From contig CAJOQP010000152.1 of assembly GCA_905236515.1 (NCBI GenBank), forward strand, positions 1-45,256: a DNA stretch of 45,256 bases, in the 5' to 3' direction. Every line of letters starts with the position of its first letter. The stretch's first letter is position 1. The translations under genes and the position numbers were made by a program. This document shows positions 33,879 to 43,557 of the stretch, one piece after another. Origin of the DNA: an uncultured Oscillospiraceae bacterium. GTDB lineage: Bacteria; Bacillota; Clostridia; Oscillospirales; Oscillospiraceae. Below the pieces are notes generated by a model that searched no databases, was not told the origin of the DNA, and was given only the letters and a program-made list of their open reading frames with translations.

Positions 33879-33907
33879 AATATAATTGTTAAGATTTTTG
33901 TTGTCAA
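33879..33907 (-). promoter_or_regulatory. topA promoter
   Basis: Minus strand TTGACA - 17 bp - TATATT. Confidence 0.8.
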
Positions 33908-33939
33908 CTTTTTTTTGCAAAGAAGCTCCATTTCCATAT

Positions 33940-34686
33940 TTATAATATGGAACGTGACATCTCCCACATTAATATAGACGCTGCTGATGCGGCATTCAGA
34001 GATTCCGAATCCGGATTCATGGGAATGATCACTGATTGATCACAGAACTCCAGCATCTGTTCGGAAATGCCGTGTCCCTCACTGCCAATGACGACTGACG
34101 CATTCTCAAGCTCGATCTTACGGATATCTTCGGACTGATCGGTAAGTGCCGCTCCGTAAATCGGTCTCTCCACGACAGCAGCAAGCTCCTCTGTATCTTT
34201 CACTGTGAATATACACTGACGAAACACGGCTCCCATGGTGGCACGTACCGTACGGGGATGATACAGGTCCGCACAATCTCCGCAAAGGATCACCGCGGGA
34301 ATCTTCATGGCATTTGCGCAGCGGATGATCGTACCCACGTTTCCCGGATCCTGAACGTTTTCCAGAATCACCGCACGGGAAACACCATGTTCCGGTACGG
34401 AGGGGATCCTGACGGAAAACAAAGGTCCGGGGCTGTTTTTCAGCGGAGATACATAATCGAACAGATCTGCGGGCAGAACGGTCTGCTCCGGCAGATCCTC
34501 AAACCCATTCATCGGTTGATCCTTCCAGAATACCGATGTCACAGTCTGCCCTGCTTCCAGAGCTTCCTTAAGCAGCTTTATCCCGTCACAAAGAAAGACT
34601 CCCTGCTCTCTGCGGGCGGAAGACTCCCGGGCAAGCAGTCTGAGATTTTGTATGATCGGATTTTTTCGTGAAGTAATATGTTCCAT
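33940..34686 (-). CDS. TrmH/SpoU family RNA 2'-O-methyltransferase
   Basis: MEHITSRKNPIIQNLRLLARESSARREQGVFLCDGIKLLKEAL...LENVQDPGNVGTIIRCANAM...GSEGHGIS...IPMNPDSESLNAASAASILMWE. Confidence 0.93.
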   Translation of the reverse strand: MEHITSRKNPIIQNLRLLARESSARREQGVFLCDGIKLLKEALEAGQTVTSVFWKDQPMNGFEDLPEQTVLPADLFDYVSPLKNSPGPLFSVRIPSVPEHGVSRAVILENVQDPGNVGTIIRCANAMKIPAVILCGDCADLYHPRTVRATMGAVFRQCIFTVKDTEELAAVVERPIYGAALTDQSEDIRKIELENASVVIGSEGHGISEQMLEFCDQSVIIPMNPDSESLNAASAASILMWEMSRSIL

Positions 34687-34791
34687 AACCTACCATCAAA
34701 TTGAACGACGGAACGAAAATGACCCGTCCCGTCGAAGTTCAGCATTCTTTCTGACATTATATAATTATCATTACGTCGAATGCCTGTCAAA

Positions 34792-35220
34792 TTATTTTTC
34801 TTTCTTTTCCGCCTGTGCATCACAATAGACACAACGGTAAATGCCGTTTTCACGATCCGTCAGACGGAACACGTGAGAAATCTCCTGCTCCACAGAAGTG
34901 ATGCAGCGAGGATTGCGGCAGAAGATCACATCGATCAGTGTCTCCGGCAATGCCGGATGCAATTTCTTAACGCGCTGACCATCCTTAATGATGTTTACCG
35001 TGATTCTCGGATCGATGTAGCCGAGGATCTCGTAATTGATCTTGATCTCTTCGTTGACTTTCAGGATGTCCTTTTTACCGCACTTTCCGCTGGGGGCATT
35101 TTTAATAAGCGCCACTTCACACTCAAGACGGTCCAGTTTCATCTTGCTGTACAATTCCATCCCGCGTCCCGCTGGAATATGATCAATCACTACACCGTTT
35201 ACAATGGTACCAATAATCAT
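34792..35220 (-). CDS. pyrI: Aspartate carbamoyltransferase regulatory subunit
   Basis: Zinc site [12 protein letters not shown]...YRCVYCDAQ; downstream of pyrB. Confidence 0.93.
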   Translation of the reverse strand: MIIGTIVNGVVIDHIPAGRGMELYSKMKLDRLECEVALIKNAPSGKCGKKDILKVNEEIKINYEILGYIDPRITVNIIKDGQRVKKLHPALPETLIDVIFCRNPRCITSVEQEISHVFRLTDRENGIYRCVYCDAQAEKKEK

Positions 35221-36137
35221 TTTTTCTGCACCTCCAGCAATTTCATGATCAGAGCCATACGAATAAATTTTCCGTAAAGAGTCTGTCGGAAATAAACCGC
35301 ACGGGGATCACTGTCCACGGAAACAGAGATCTCATTAACACGGGGAAGCGGATGAAGAATCTTCATCGTCTTCTTCGCAGGAACAAGTTTCTGCGGTGTC
35401 AGAATATAACGGTTCTTCAGGCGGATATAATCTGCCTCGTTGAAGAATCGCTCTCTCTGAACGCGGGTCATATAGAGGATATCCAGTTCCGGGATCACGG
35501 ATTCAAGATCTTCCGTTTCCTTATACTCGATGTTTTGGGGCTCCAGATACTGATCCTTTACATAGTCCGGCACTTTCAGTTCGTCCGGAGAGATCAATAC
35601 AAACTTTACGTTGTCATAACGGGACAATGCCGCGATCAGCGAATGGACCGTACGTCCGAATTTGAGGTCACCGCACAAACCAACGGTGAGATTATCAAAA
35701 GTACCGCATTCCTTGTAGATCGTCAGCAGATCGGTGAGAGTCTGTGTGGGATGATTATGTCCTCCATCTCCGGCATTGATGACAGGAACCGAAGCTTTCA
35801 TGGAAGCAACGAGGGGTGCCCCTTCCTTCGGATGCCGCATGGCGATGATATCCGCATAGTTGCTGACAATGATCGCTGTATCGGAAACGCTCTCCCCTTT
35901 TGCCGCTGAGGAGCTGTTTGCCTCCGAGAAACCGAGACAGTTTCCTCCCAGCTCATACATAGCTGCTTCAAAAGACAGACGGGTGCGGGTGGATGGTTCA
36001 TAGAACAGAGTTGCCAGTTTCTTTCCCTTGCAGATCTCGCTGTACTGATCTGGATGATCCATAATATCGCAAGCGGTGCTGATCAGGTCATCGATTTCTT
36101 CTCTGGACAGATCAAGAATGTCAATCAAACTTCTCAT
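35217..36137 (-). CDS. pyrB: Aspartate carbamoyltransferase catalytic subunit
   Basis: [39 protein letters not shown]...[18 protein letters not shown]. Confidence 0.97.
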   Translation of the reverse strand: MRSLIDILDLSREEIDDLISTACDIMDHPDQYSEICKGKKLATLFYEPSTRTRLSFEAAMYELGGNCLGFSEANSSSAAKGESVSDTAIIVSNYADIIAMRHPKEGAPLVASMKASVPVINAGDGGHNHPTQTLTDLLTIYKECGTFDNLTVGLCGDLKFGRTVHSLIAALSRYDNVKFVLISPDELKVPDYVKDQYLEPQNIEYKETEDLESVIPELDILYMTRVQRERFFNEADYIRLKNRYILTPQKLVPAKKTMKILHPLPRVNEISVSVDSDPRAVYFRQTLYGKFIRMALIMKLLEVQKK

Positions 36138-36778
36138 TTCAGTTCTCCTATCCAGCTTTCATCGGAAGGATTCGACCGAAATCGAATCAGCGCATCCCGA
36201 TCACTTTCTTCAATGTACCCGGTTTTCACGGCCACGTCGATCACAGTGTCAAAATTTGTGATGCTGATGTTTTTCACGTCCGCTTCTTTCAAACGGTCCA
36301 GGCCTTTCTGCATACCGTAGGTAAATATACTGACGATACCCAAGACCTCCGCGCCTGCTTCTCTCAGAGCATTTACCACATCAATGGCGCTTCCTCCGGT
36401 AGAGATCAGATCTTCCACGACAACGACTTTTGCCCCTTCCGGAAGCCGGCCTTCGATCCGGTTCTGCCGACCGTGATCCTTGTTGCCGGAACGCACATAG
36501 CCCATCGGCATGTGAAGAATATGTCCGGCAATCGCAGCATGGGCGATTCCGGCAGTACTCGTACCCATCAGCACTTCACAGTCCGGGTACTCGCGCTTAA
36601 CAGTATCTGCGATGGCCTGTTCGACCACATCTCTGACTTCGGGGGCTGTCAGGATCAAACGGTTATCGCAGTAGATGGGGCTTTTGATGCCACTGGCCCA
36701 GGTAAACGGATCTTTGGGGCGAAGAAAAACCGCGCCAATGGAAAGAAGGCCCTCCGCTACTTTTTCCGAAACACTCAT
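36134..36778 (-). CDS. pyrE: Orotate phosphoribosyltransferase
   Basis: [32 protein letters not shown]...[21 protein letters not shown]. Confidence 0.95.
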   Translation of the reverse strand: MSVSEKVAEGLLSIGAVFLRPKDPFTWASGIKSPIYCDNRLILTAPEVRDVVEQAIADTVKREYPDCEVLMGTSTAGIAHAAIAGHILHMPMGYVRSGNKDHGRQNRIEGRLPEGAKVVVVEDLISTGGSAIDVVNALREAGAEVLGIVSIFTYGMQKGLDRLKEADVKNISITNFDTVIDVAVKTGYIEESDRDALIRFRSNPSDESWIGELK

Positions 36779-36812
36779 TTACATTACCTCCATATATATC
36801 ACGATTTCTTTA

Positions 36813-37514
36813 TTAATCATTCAAAAATTCCGCACAGCATCGATTATAAGCAGCCACAGGATCTTCTGCCTGAGTCACCGGCCGTCCCACTACGATATAA
36901 TCCGAACCAAGCTCTCTGGCCTTTGCAGGCGTCGTCACACGAACCTGGTCCCCTTTTTCACCGTCCGCGAAACGAACGCCAGGGGTCACCGTGATAAATT
37001 CCTTTCCGCAGTGTTCTTTCACAAATCCGGCTTCCAGAGGAGAACACACTACGCCGTCCAGTCCTGCAGTCTTTGCGTTCGCCGCGTAATGCCGGACAAC
37101 ATCCTTCAGCGGTTCCCGGATCAGGAGGTCACGAGTCATGATTTCCTCGCTGGTACTGGTAAGCTGCGTTACTGCGATAAGCAGCGGACGGGTTCCATCC
37201 TCTCTTGTCAGGCCCTTCAGTGCCGCTTCCATCATGGGAACAGTTCCCGCTGCGTGGACGTTGCACATGTCAACATTCAGAGAAGACAGCACTTTCATGG
37301 ATTTCATGACGGTATTCGGGATATCATGCAGTTTGAGATCCAGAAAAACCGGGTGGCCTCTCTCCTTGAGTTTGCGAACCATCTGTGGTCCTTCCGCATA
37401 ATAAAGCTCCATACCGATCTTGACGTACGGTTTCTTCCCTGTGAACTGATCAAGAAATTCAAGACAGGTTCTGCCGTCCGAAAAATCACATGCGATTATT
37501 ACATCTTTAGCCAT
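36813..37514 (-). CDS. pyrF: Orotidine 5'-phosphate decarboxylase
   Basis: MAKDVIIACDFSDGRTCLEFLDQF...VFLDLKLHDIPNTVMKSM...SDYIVVGRPVTQAEDPVAAY. Confidence 0.95.
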   Translation of the reverse strand: MAKDVIIACDFSDGRTCLEFLDQFTGKKPYVKIGMELYYAEGPQMVRKLKERGHPVFLDLKLHDIPNTVMKSMKVLSSLNVDMCNVHAAGTVPMMEAALKGLTREDGTRPLLIAVTQLTSTSEEIMTRDLLIREPLKDVVRHYAANAKTAGLDGVVCSPLEAGFVKEHCGKEFITVTPGVRFADGEKGDQVRVTTPAKARELGSDYIVVGRPVTQAEDPVAAYNRCCAEFLND

Positions 37515-38424
37515 GATGGGCCTCCCCAATAATAGATTGTAGTTCCGTAATTCCATACTGTTGCATCGTCTGCGGAAGATCATTCACTATATCCCGGCAG
37601 GCATACGGCGAAACCAGATTGGCCGCGCCGATCTCCACCGCACTTGCTCCGGCAAGCATCATTTCCAGAACATCTTCCGCTCCGCTGATCCCGCCAACAC
37701 CAATGACAGGGATCTGAACGGCTTCATAAACCTGATACACCATGCGTACAGCAATGGGAAAAACTCCTTTTCCGGAGTATCCACCGGTCTTATTTGCGAG
37801 CAGCGGACTTCTGTTATTCAGATCGATGCGCATGCCCATCAGAGTATTGATCAGCGTCAGCCCGTCTGCACCGGCATCTTCACAGGCTTTTGCCATGAGT
37901 GTGATGTCTGTAATATTAGGAGTCAGTTTGATGAACACCGGTTTTTTCGTCACCTTTTTTACTGACTTCACAACTTCCGCCGCACTCTCGGGATCGGTAC
38001 CGAAGGACATCCCTCCATGTTTCACGTTTGGGCAGCTGATATTGATCTCCAACAGGGAGATATCAGGGACCTGATCCAGCTTTTCACAGCACTCCACGTA
38101 TTCCTCAACGGAAAAACCGCTGACATTGGCAATAATGGGTTTCTCAAAGCACTTGCGGAGTTTTGGTATTTCCTCACCGATAACCTGATCCACACCGGGA
38201 TTCTGTAGTCCGATGGCATTGAGCATGCCCGCCGGGCATTCCGCAATCCGCGGCTGAGGATTACCATAACGCGCCTGACTTGTCAGCCCCTTGATCACGA
38301 TAGCGCCCAGCATGTTGATATCGTAAAAATCAGCAAACTCGTAACCGAAGGCAAAGGTCCCGCTGGCAGGGATTACCGGGTTTTCCAGTTGGATATTTCC
38401 CAGTCTGACACTCGTATCTACCAT
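37507..38424 (-). CDS. pyrD: Dihydroorotate dehydrogenase (class 1B catalytic subunit)
   Basis: VRLGNIQLENPVIPASGTFAFGYEFADF...LEINISCPNVKHGGMSFGTDPE...GVGGISGAEDVLEMMLAGASAVEIG. Confidence 0.96.
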   Translation of the reverse strand: MVDTSVRLGNIQLENPVIPASGTFAFGYEFADFYDINMLGAIVIKGLTSQARYGNPQPRIAECPAGMLNAIGLQNPGVDQVIGEEIPKLRKCFEKPIIANVSGFSVEEYVECCEKLDQVPDISLLEINISCPNVKHGGMSFGTDPESAAEVVKSVKKVTKKPVFIKLTPNITDITLMAKACEDAGADGLTLINTLMGMRIDLNNRSPLLANKTGGYSGKGVFPIAVRMVYQVYEAVQIPVIGVGGISGAEDVLEMMLAGASAVEIGAANLVSPYACRDIVNDLPQTMQQYGITELQSIIGEAHHG

Positions 38425-39152
38425 ACCAGTTCCTCCAATCCGAATACCGGCCCGTCTTTGCAGACTCGTTTTGTTCCATTCCCCGTCGTAATGGAACATC
38501 CCATGCATGCGCCAAAACCGCATCCCATGCGTGCCTCTAAGGAAAACTGTCCGCCTACAGCAATCTTTTCACTTACCGCCCGCATCATGGGGACCGGACC
38601 GCAGCAATACACGAAACTGTATCGGCCCACATCCTCAAGGGCGTCCGTCACCAGTCCTTTCATACCAAGGGATCCGTCTTCTGTTGTAATGATCACACGA
38701 CAGCCCATGGAACGCAGTTCGTTTTCCATCAGCACATTATCGGCTGAGGCAAATCCCATGATGACAGAAGGAATGATCTCCTGTTCCGTCAGATATTTCG
38801 CAAGACAGTAAATGGGTGATACTCCGCTTCCGCCTGCTATAAGCAGTGGATGATCCCCGGCAAGATTCACATCAAATCCGTTACCAAGTCCGGTAAGCAC
38901 GTCAAGAGCATCTCCCTGCTTCAGTCCTGTCATGGCATCCGTTCCGTGTCCGGCGTTCTTATACATAATGCAAAACGATTCCTCAGTCCAAGACATCACG
39001 GAAAAGGGACGTCGCAGAAAGAATCCCGGTAAGGCCACATTAACGAACTGGCCCGGTTTCGTAAATCCGGCGGTATCGCCGGCCAGTGTAAGGACATGAG
39101 TATCCGGCGAGACCTTATGATTGTCGATGACTTTGTAAATATCCTGTACCAT
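38418..39152 (-). CDS. pyrK: Dihydroorotate dehydrogenase electron transfer subunit
   Basis: FVNVALPGFFLRRPFSVMSW...LIAGGSGVSPIYCLAKYL...ARMGCGFGACMGCSITTGNGTKRVCKDGPVF 2Fe-2S site. Confidence 0.95.
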   Translation of the reverse strand: MVQDIYKVIDNHKVSPDTHVLTLAGDTAGFTKPGQFVNVALPGFFLRRPFSVMSWTEESFCIMYKNAGHGTDAMTGLKQGDALDVLTGLGNGFDVNLAGDHPLLIAGGSGVSPIYCLAKYLTEQEIIPSVIMGFASADNVLMENELRSMGCRVIITTEDGSLGMKGLVTDALEDVGRYSFVYCCGPVPMMRAVSEKIAVGGQFSLEARMGCGFGACMGCSITTGNGTKRVCKDGPVFGLEELVW

Positions 39153-39169
39153 TCTTAATCTTCCCTGTA

Positions 39170-40435
39170 TTATTCATCTTCCCAGACGAGATTGCCGCCG
39201 GAAAATGTCAGCTTACACCGACCAAAGACCCTTCGTCCGGCAAACGGTGTGCTGCGTCCTTTGGTCATGAATTCCTGCGGATCCACCACATATTCCTGAT
39301 TCAGATCAAATACCGTAAAATCAGCGGGCTTACCTGCAGCAAAGGTCTTATCGATTCCAAATCGTTTCTGAGGATTGACGGTAAGCGGATTCAGGATCTC
39401 ATCCAGCCGGAAAAGACCAGTCTTTACCAGTTCCGTGTAAAGCACCGGAAACGCAGTCTCCAGCCCCACGACACCCATGGCACTTTTCTCCAGGCCTCTT
39501 GATTTTTCCTCCGCGGAATGAGGTGCATGATCGGTGGCGATCATTTCGATGGTGCCGTCTTTCAGCCCATCACGAAGTGCCTGGCGGTCTTCTGCAGAAC
39601 GGATGGGAGGATTCATTTTGAATCTGCCATCCTCCTGGAGATCATCTTCTGTCAGAACAAGATAATGAGGAGCCGTCTCACAGGAAATGTTAAGTCCCTC
39701 CGCCTTTGCTCTGCGGATCAGTTCCACACTCTCCTTTGTGGAGATATGACAGACGTGATAACCGCACCCGGTCTGCCGGACCAGTTCAATATCTCTTTCG
39801 ATCTGTTTCCATTCGCTCTCGGAACAGATTCCGCGGTGTCCATGTTCCCTGGCATATCTTCCGTCATGGATATACCCGCCGTGGAGTAGCGTATTATCTT
39901 CACAATGTGCGACGATCAGTTTATTCAGTTCGCGGGCTTTTGACATTGCCTGCTTCATCATTCCGTCACTCTGTACGCCATGGCCATCATCGGAAAAAGC
40001 AACAACTCCCGATGCCATGCCATCCAGATCAGCAAGCTGCTCCCCCTTTTCATCCACAGTAATGCTCCCGTAAGGAAGAACCTGGATACAGGCATCCTCA
40101 CGGATGATCTTCCACTGCTCCTCCAGGTGTTCCACGCTGTCCGGAACAGGATTCAGATTCGGCATGGTACATACGGTTGTATAACCGCCTCTCGCCCCGG
40201 ACATGGAACCGGTACGGATCGTCTCCTTATAAGAAAAACCCGGCTCACGAAAGTGTACATGCACATCCGTGAAACCGGGAAACAAAAAACAATCATCCAG
40301 AGAGATAACTCTGGCGTCCATGTGATCTTCCATATTGGCGGAAAGAGAAACAACGATTCCGTCCTCGATAAGAACGTTTGTCTTTTTATGAAAATCGGAT
40401 TCCGGCAAATAAACGCCGGTAATGAGATACTTCAT
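39170..40435 (-). CDS. pyrC: Dihydroorotase
   Basis: LFPGFTDVHVHFREPGFSYKETIRTGSMSGARGGYTTVCTMPNLNPVPDS...ATDHAPHSAEEKS. Confidence 0.96.
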   Translation of the reverse strand: MKYLITGVYLPESDFHKKTNVLIEDGIVVSLSANMEDHMDARVISLDDCFLFPGFTDVHVHFREPGFSYKETIRTGSMSGARGGYTTVCTMPNLNPVPDSVEHLEEQWKIIREDACIQVLPYGSITVDEKGEQLADLDGMASGVVAFSDDGHGVQSDGMMKQAMSKARELNKLIVAHCEDNTLLHGGYIHDGRYAREHGHRGICSESEWKQIERDIELVRQTGCGYHVCHISTKESVELIRRAKAEGLNISCETAPHYLVLTEDDLQEDGRFKMNPPIRSAEDRQALRDGLKDGTIEMIATDHAPHSAEEKSRGLEKSAMGVVGLETAFPVLYTELVKTGLFRLDEILNPLTVNPQKRFGIDKTFAAGKPADFTVFDLNQEYVVDPQEFMTKGRSTPFAGRRVFGRCKLTFSGGNLVWEDE

Positions 40436-40493
40436 CAGCAGTAACCTTTCTTTTGTTGCACAGAAACTCTTTCTGACGTTTTTGATTATTTAT

Positions 40494-40521
40494 ATTATAT
40501 TATACTCAAACCGAATGTAAA
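40494..40521 (-). promoter_or_regulatory. pyr operon promoter
   Basis: Minus strand TTTACA - 16 bp - TATAAT, about 60 nt before pyrC. Confidence 0.6.
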
Positions 40522-40755
40522 TGGAATACACCAACATATCCAAGCTTTCGCAAAGTTTTTTTGTCATTATTTGTCGCTTTAGACTATCCCGTTCCACGAC
40601 ATGATGTTGCCGCATGGAAATATCACCGCAAAATATAGTGGAAACTGCAGACGGATCTTACTCAAAAGACCTGTTGTAACCGGTTTGCCGCTTTAATTGG
40701 GTGAATTATTGAATTATTATACCATGGATTCCCCATTATTTGTCTATAATCCACC

Positions 40756-40784
40756 TTGACCCAGTCCTTATGCGGTGATATCAT
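40756..40784 (+). promoter_or_regulatory. Promoter of the lysine riboswitch/dap operon
   Basis: TTGACC - 17 bp - TATCAT just upstream of the aptamer. Confidence 0.75.
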
Positions 40785-40810
40785 TACAAACAATCAACTG
40801 AATATTGCAA

Positions 40811-41035
40811 TTAAAAGATAGAGGCGCAATTGTCATCAGTAATATGATTGGAAAGCTTTCGCACAGCATTGATCATATGAAAGGGGCCGTTGCCGAAGTG
40901 AAGGAATGCGAATCCTTTGCTGGGCAGTCGGATAAGATCCGGCTGACTGTCGCATTGGCGGAGTGCTATAATTAATTGATAATTCTGTTTTCATGAATTG
41001 TTATGACTTGCCGATGCACCTGCATCGGTTTTTTC
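40811..41035 (+). ncRNA. Lysine riboswitch (L-box) with terminator expression platform
   Basis: L-box landmarks in order: AGAGGCGC (40820), GAAAGGGGCCGTTGCCGAAG, TGCTGGGCAGTC, ACTGTCGCATTGGCGGAGTGCTAT (to about 40969); P1 arms attaaaagatag / ctataattaat; intrinsic terminator follows; drives dapA-dapB-dapH-lysC. Confidence 0.93.
41011..41034 (+). terminator. Riboswitch-controlled intrinsic terminator upstream of dapA
   Basis: ccgatgca cc tgcatcgg tttttt. Confidence 0.9.
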
Positions 41036-41085
41036 ATATCTGTAAATTGCAGTAGTTGAAAATCATTATTTGGAGGAACAACACC

Positions 41086-41976
41086 ATGACATCCAATCCC
41101 ATTTTCCGCGGCGTAGCAACCGCACTGGTCACACCCACCACCGAAAACGGAGTCGATTACGAGGCCCTCGGTCGTCTCATTGACTGGCAGATCGAAGAAG
41201 GAATCAATGCTCTTGTCATTGCCGGCACCACCGGCGAAGGCTCTACCCTCACCGTGGAAGAGCACAAAGAAGTGATCCGTTATTCCGTTCAGCGCGTCAA
41301 TCACCGCATCCCCGTTATCGGAGGAACCGGTTCCAATGACACTTCTACTGCTATCGAACTGACAAAAAGCGCATGTGAAGACGGCGTCGATGCCTGTCTC
41401 GTCGTTACCCCTTATTACAACAAGGCAACACAGAATGGTCTGATTGCCATGTATAAGGCGATTGCGGATGCCTCCACAAAACCCATCATCATGTATAACG
41501 TTCCTTCCCGTACCGGTGTTAATATTGAGCCGTCCACTTATGCCGCTTTGGCAGGATATCCAAATATTGCCGCCATCAAGGAAGCAAACGGCAACATCTC
41601 CAAGATCGTGGAGGCAGCCGGTGCCATCGGCGATCAGCTGGATATGTATTCCGGTAATGACGATCAGGTTGTTCCCATCCTGTCCATGGGCGGCAGCGGC
41701 GTTATCTCTGTTGTCTCTAACGTAGCTCCCCGCCGTACCGTTGAGATGTGCGACCGTTATTTCGCCGGAGACGTTGCCGGCGCCGCCGAGATTCAGTGTG
41801 AACTGCTTCCTCTGATCCGTGCCCTGTTCTGCGAAGTCAATCCGATCCCGGTCAAGGCTGCCATGGCGGCAATGGGATATTGCAAAAACTATCTGCGCAT
41901 GCCTCTGTGCCCCATGTCCGAAGCAAATGAAAGTGCAATGCTTCAGATCATGCGTGACATGGGAATTCTCCAGTGA
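41086..41976 (+). CDS. dapA: 4-hydroxy-tetrahydrodipicolinate synthase
   Basis: MTSNPIFRGVATALVTPTTENG...AGTTGEGSTLTVEEH...MYNVPSRTGVNIEP...AAIKEANG; SD ggagga before ATG 41086. Confidence 0.97.
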   Translation: MTSNPIFRGVATALVTPTTENGVDYEALGRLIDWQIEEGINALVIAGTTGEGSTLTVEEHKEVIRYSVQRVNHRIPVIGGTGSNDTSTAIELTKSACEDGVDACLVVTPYYNKATQNGLIAMYKAIADASTKPIIMYNVPSRTGVNIEPSTYAALAGYPNIAAIKEANGNISKIVEAAGAIGDQLDMYSGNDDQVVPILSMGGSGVISVVSNVAPRRTVEMCDRYFAGDVAGAAEIQCELLPLIRALFCEVNPIPVKAAMAAMGYCKNYLRMPLCPMSEANESAMLQIMRDMGILQ

Positions 41977-42079
41977 TATTATCTTAAAAAGAATCATCTT
42001 TACTGTCCATGCCGGGATTATATGATTCCGGCATGGATTGTTCATAACGTACCTATTCAATGAAAGAGGAGAATAAAAT

Positions 42080-42820
42080 ATGAGACTGATTGTGACCGCC
42101 TGCACCGGGCATATGGGTGCCATTGTCTGTGATCTGATCGAAGAGGGGTTTGAAAACCATACGCTGGCCGCAAAGACAAGCCGCCATTGTGAAGAAAACG
42201 GTGTAGACCGCTGCTACAAGAACATCAACGATTTTGATGGCGAAGCTGACTGCGTTGTGGATTTTTCCCATCACGAAGCAATCGGCGAGATCCTCGATTA
42301 CTGTGTCCGCCGCAATCTTCCGATTGTGATCGGAACTACCGGCTTTACCGAGGAAGAGATGGCTCTGATCCATTCTGCTTCCGAAAAGATCCCCGTGTTC
42401 CAGTCCGCCAACATGTCGGTTGGCATCGCACTTCTTCGCAAGCTTGCCAAACAGACTGCCGTTATGTTCCCCGATGCGGATATCGAGATCGTGGAAAAAC
42501 ATCATCATCGAAAACTGGATGCCCCCAGCGGCACTGCCCTTCTTCTTGCACAGAGTATCGCTGAAGTACGGGAAAATGCCGTTTTTAATGAAGGTCGAAG
42601 CGGTCACGCCAAACGCACCCCGGAAGAGATCGGGATCCATGCGATCCGTATTGGAAACGAAGTGGGCACGCACGAAATACTCATCAGCAACGGAAACGAG
42701 ACCATTACACTGAAACATGAAGCTGAAAACCGGGCCTTGTTTGCTCAGGGAGCACTGAAGGCAGCTTCTTTCATGGAAGGTAAAGAGCCTGGCTTCTACA
42801 ACATGGATAATATGGTTTAA
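42080..42820 (+). CDS. dapB: 4-hydroxy-tetrahydrodipicolinate reductase
   Basis: [16 protein letters not shown]...[12 protein letters not shown]...[21 protein letters not shown]. Confidence 0.96.
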   Translation: MRLIVTACTGHMGAIVCDLIEEGFENHTLAAKTSRHCEENGVDRCYKNINDFDGEADCVVDFSHHEAIGEILDYCVRRNLPIVIGTTGFTEEEMALIHSASEKIPVFQSANMSVGIALLRKLAKQTAVMFPDADIEIVEKHHHRKLDAPSGTALLLAQSIAEVRENAVFNEGRSGHAKRTPEEIGIHAIRIGNEVGTHEILISNGNETITLKHEAENRALFAQGALKAASFMEGKEPGFYNMDNMV

Positions 42821-42833
42821 AGGAGAACGGATC

Positions 42834-43526
42834 ATGAACGCTCAGGAGATTATAAACATTATTGCAACATCGGAAAAGAAAACTCCTGTCAAATGCTACA
42901 TCAAAGAAAAAGAAGCCATTGATTACGGCTCTTCCAAAGTATTCGGCAGTGAGGACAAAATCGTCTTCGGCGAATGGAATGAACTGAAACCGATCCTGGA
43001 AGCCAACGCTGACAAGATCGAGGACATCGTGATCGAAAACAACTGCCGCAACAGTGCGATCCCCATGCTGGATCTGAAAAATATCAACGCCCGCATCGAG
43101 CCGGGTGCCATCATCCGCGACAACGTAGAGATCGGAAACAATGCCGTTATCATGATGGGGGCCGTGATCAACATCGGTGCAGTCGTTGGTGAAGGCACCA
43201 TGATCGATATGGGCGCACTTCTTGGCGGACGTGCCATCGTAAAGAACCACTGCCACATCGGAGCCAATGCCGTTCTCGCCGGAGTAATCGAACCCGCATC
43301 CGCGACTCCGGTCATTATTGAAGATGACGTAATGGTCGGTGCCAATGCTGTCATCATTGAAGGTGTTCATGTCGGCAAGAATGCAGTGATCGCTGCCGGT
43401 GCAGTCGTACTGGAAGACGTTCCTGACAACGCTGTGGTTGCCGGGTGCCCGGCCAAGATCATCAAGATGAAAGACGAGAAGACCACGCAGAAGACCGCAC
43501 TCATCGACGCTTTGCGCACCCTCTAA
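42834..43526 (+). CDS. dapH: 2,3,4,5-tetrahydropyridine-2,6-dicarboxylate N-acetyltransferase (DapH-type)
   Basis: [89 protein letters not shown]. Confidence 0.94.
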   Translation: MNAQEIINIIATSEKKTPVKCYIKEKEAIDYGSSKVFGSEDKIVFGEWNELKPILEANADKIEDIVIENNCRNSAIPMLDLKNINARIEPGAIIRDNVEIGNNAVIMMGAVINIGAVVGEGTMIDMGALLGGRAIVKNHCHIGANAVLAGVIEPASATPVIIEDDVMVGANAVIIEGVHVGKNAVIAAGAVVLEDVPDNAVVAGCPAKIIKMKDEKTTQKTALIDALRTL

Positions 43527-43557
43527 TCAATACCAAAGACAAAGGAGCCATCTCAAC

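Noticed and set aside
40843-40975. 43-codon open frame upstream of dapA as a lysine leader peptide
   Set aside because: It lies within the lysine riboswitch aptamer, whose conserved landmarks explain the sequence better; no SD and no run of Lys codons.
40972-42123. 383-aa minus-strand ORF opposite dapA
   Set aside because: Antisense to dapA and reads through the riboswitch terminator; not a plausible gene.
42053-42835. 260-aa minus-strand ORF opposite dapB
   Set aside because: Antisense shadow of dapB; no conserved motifs.
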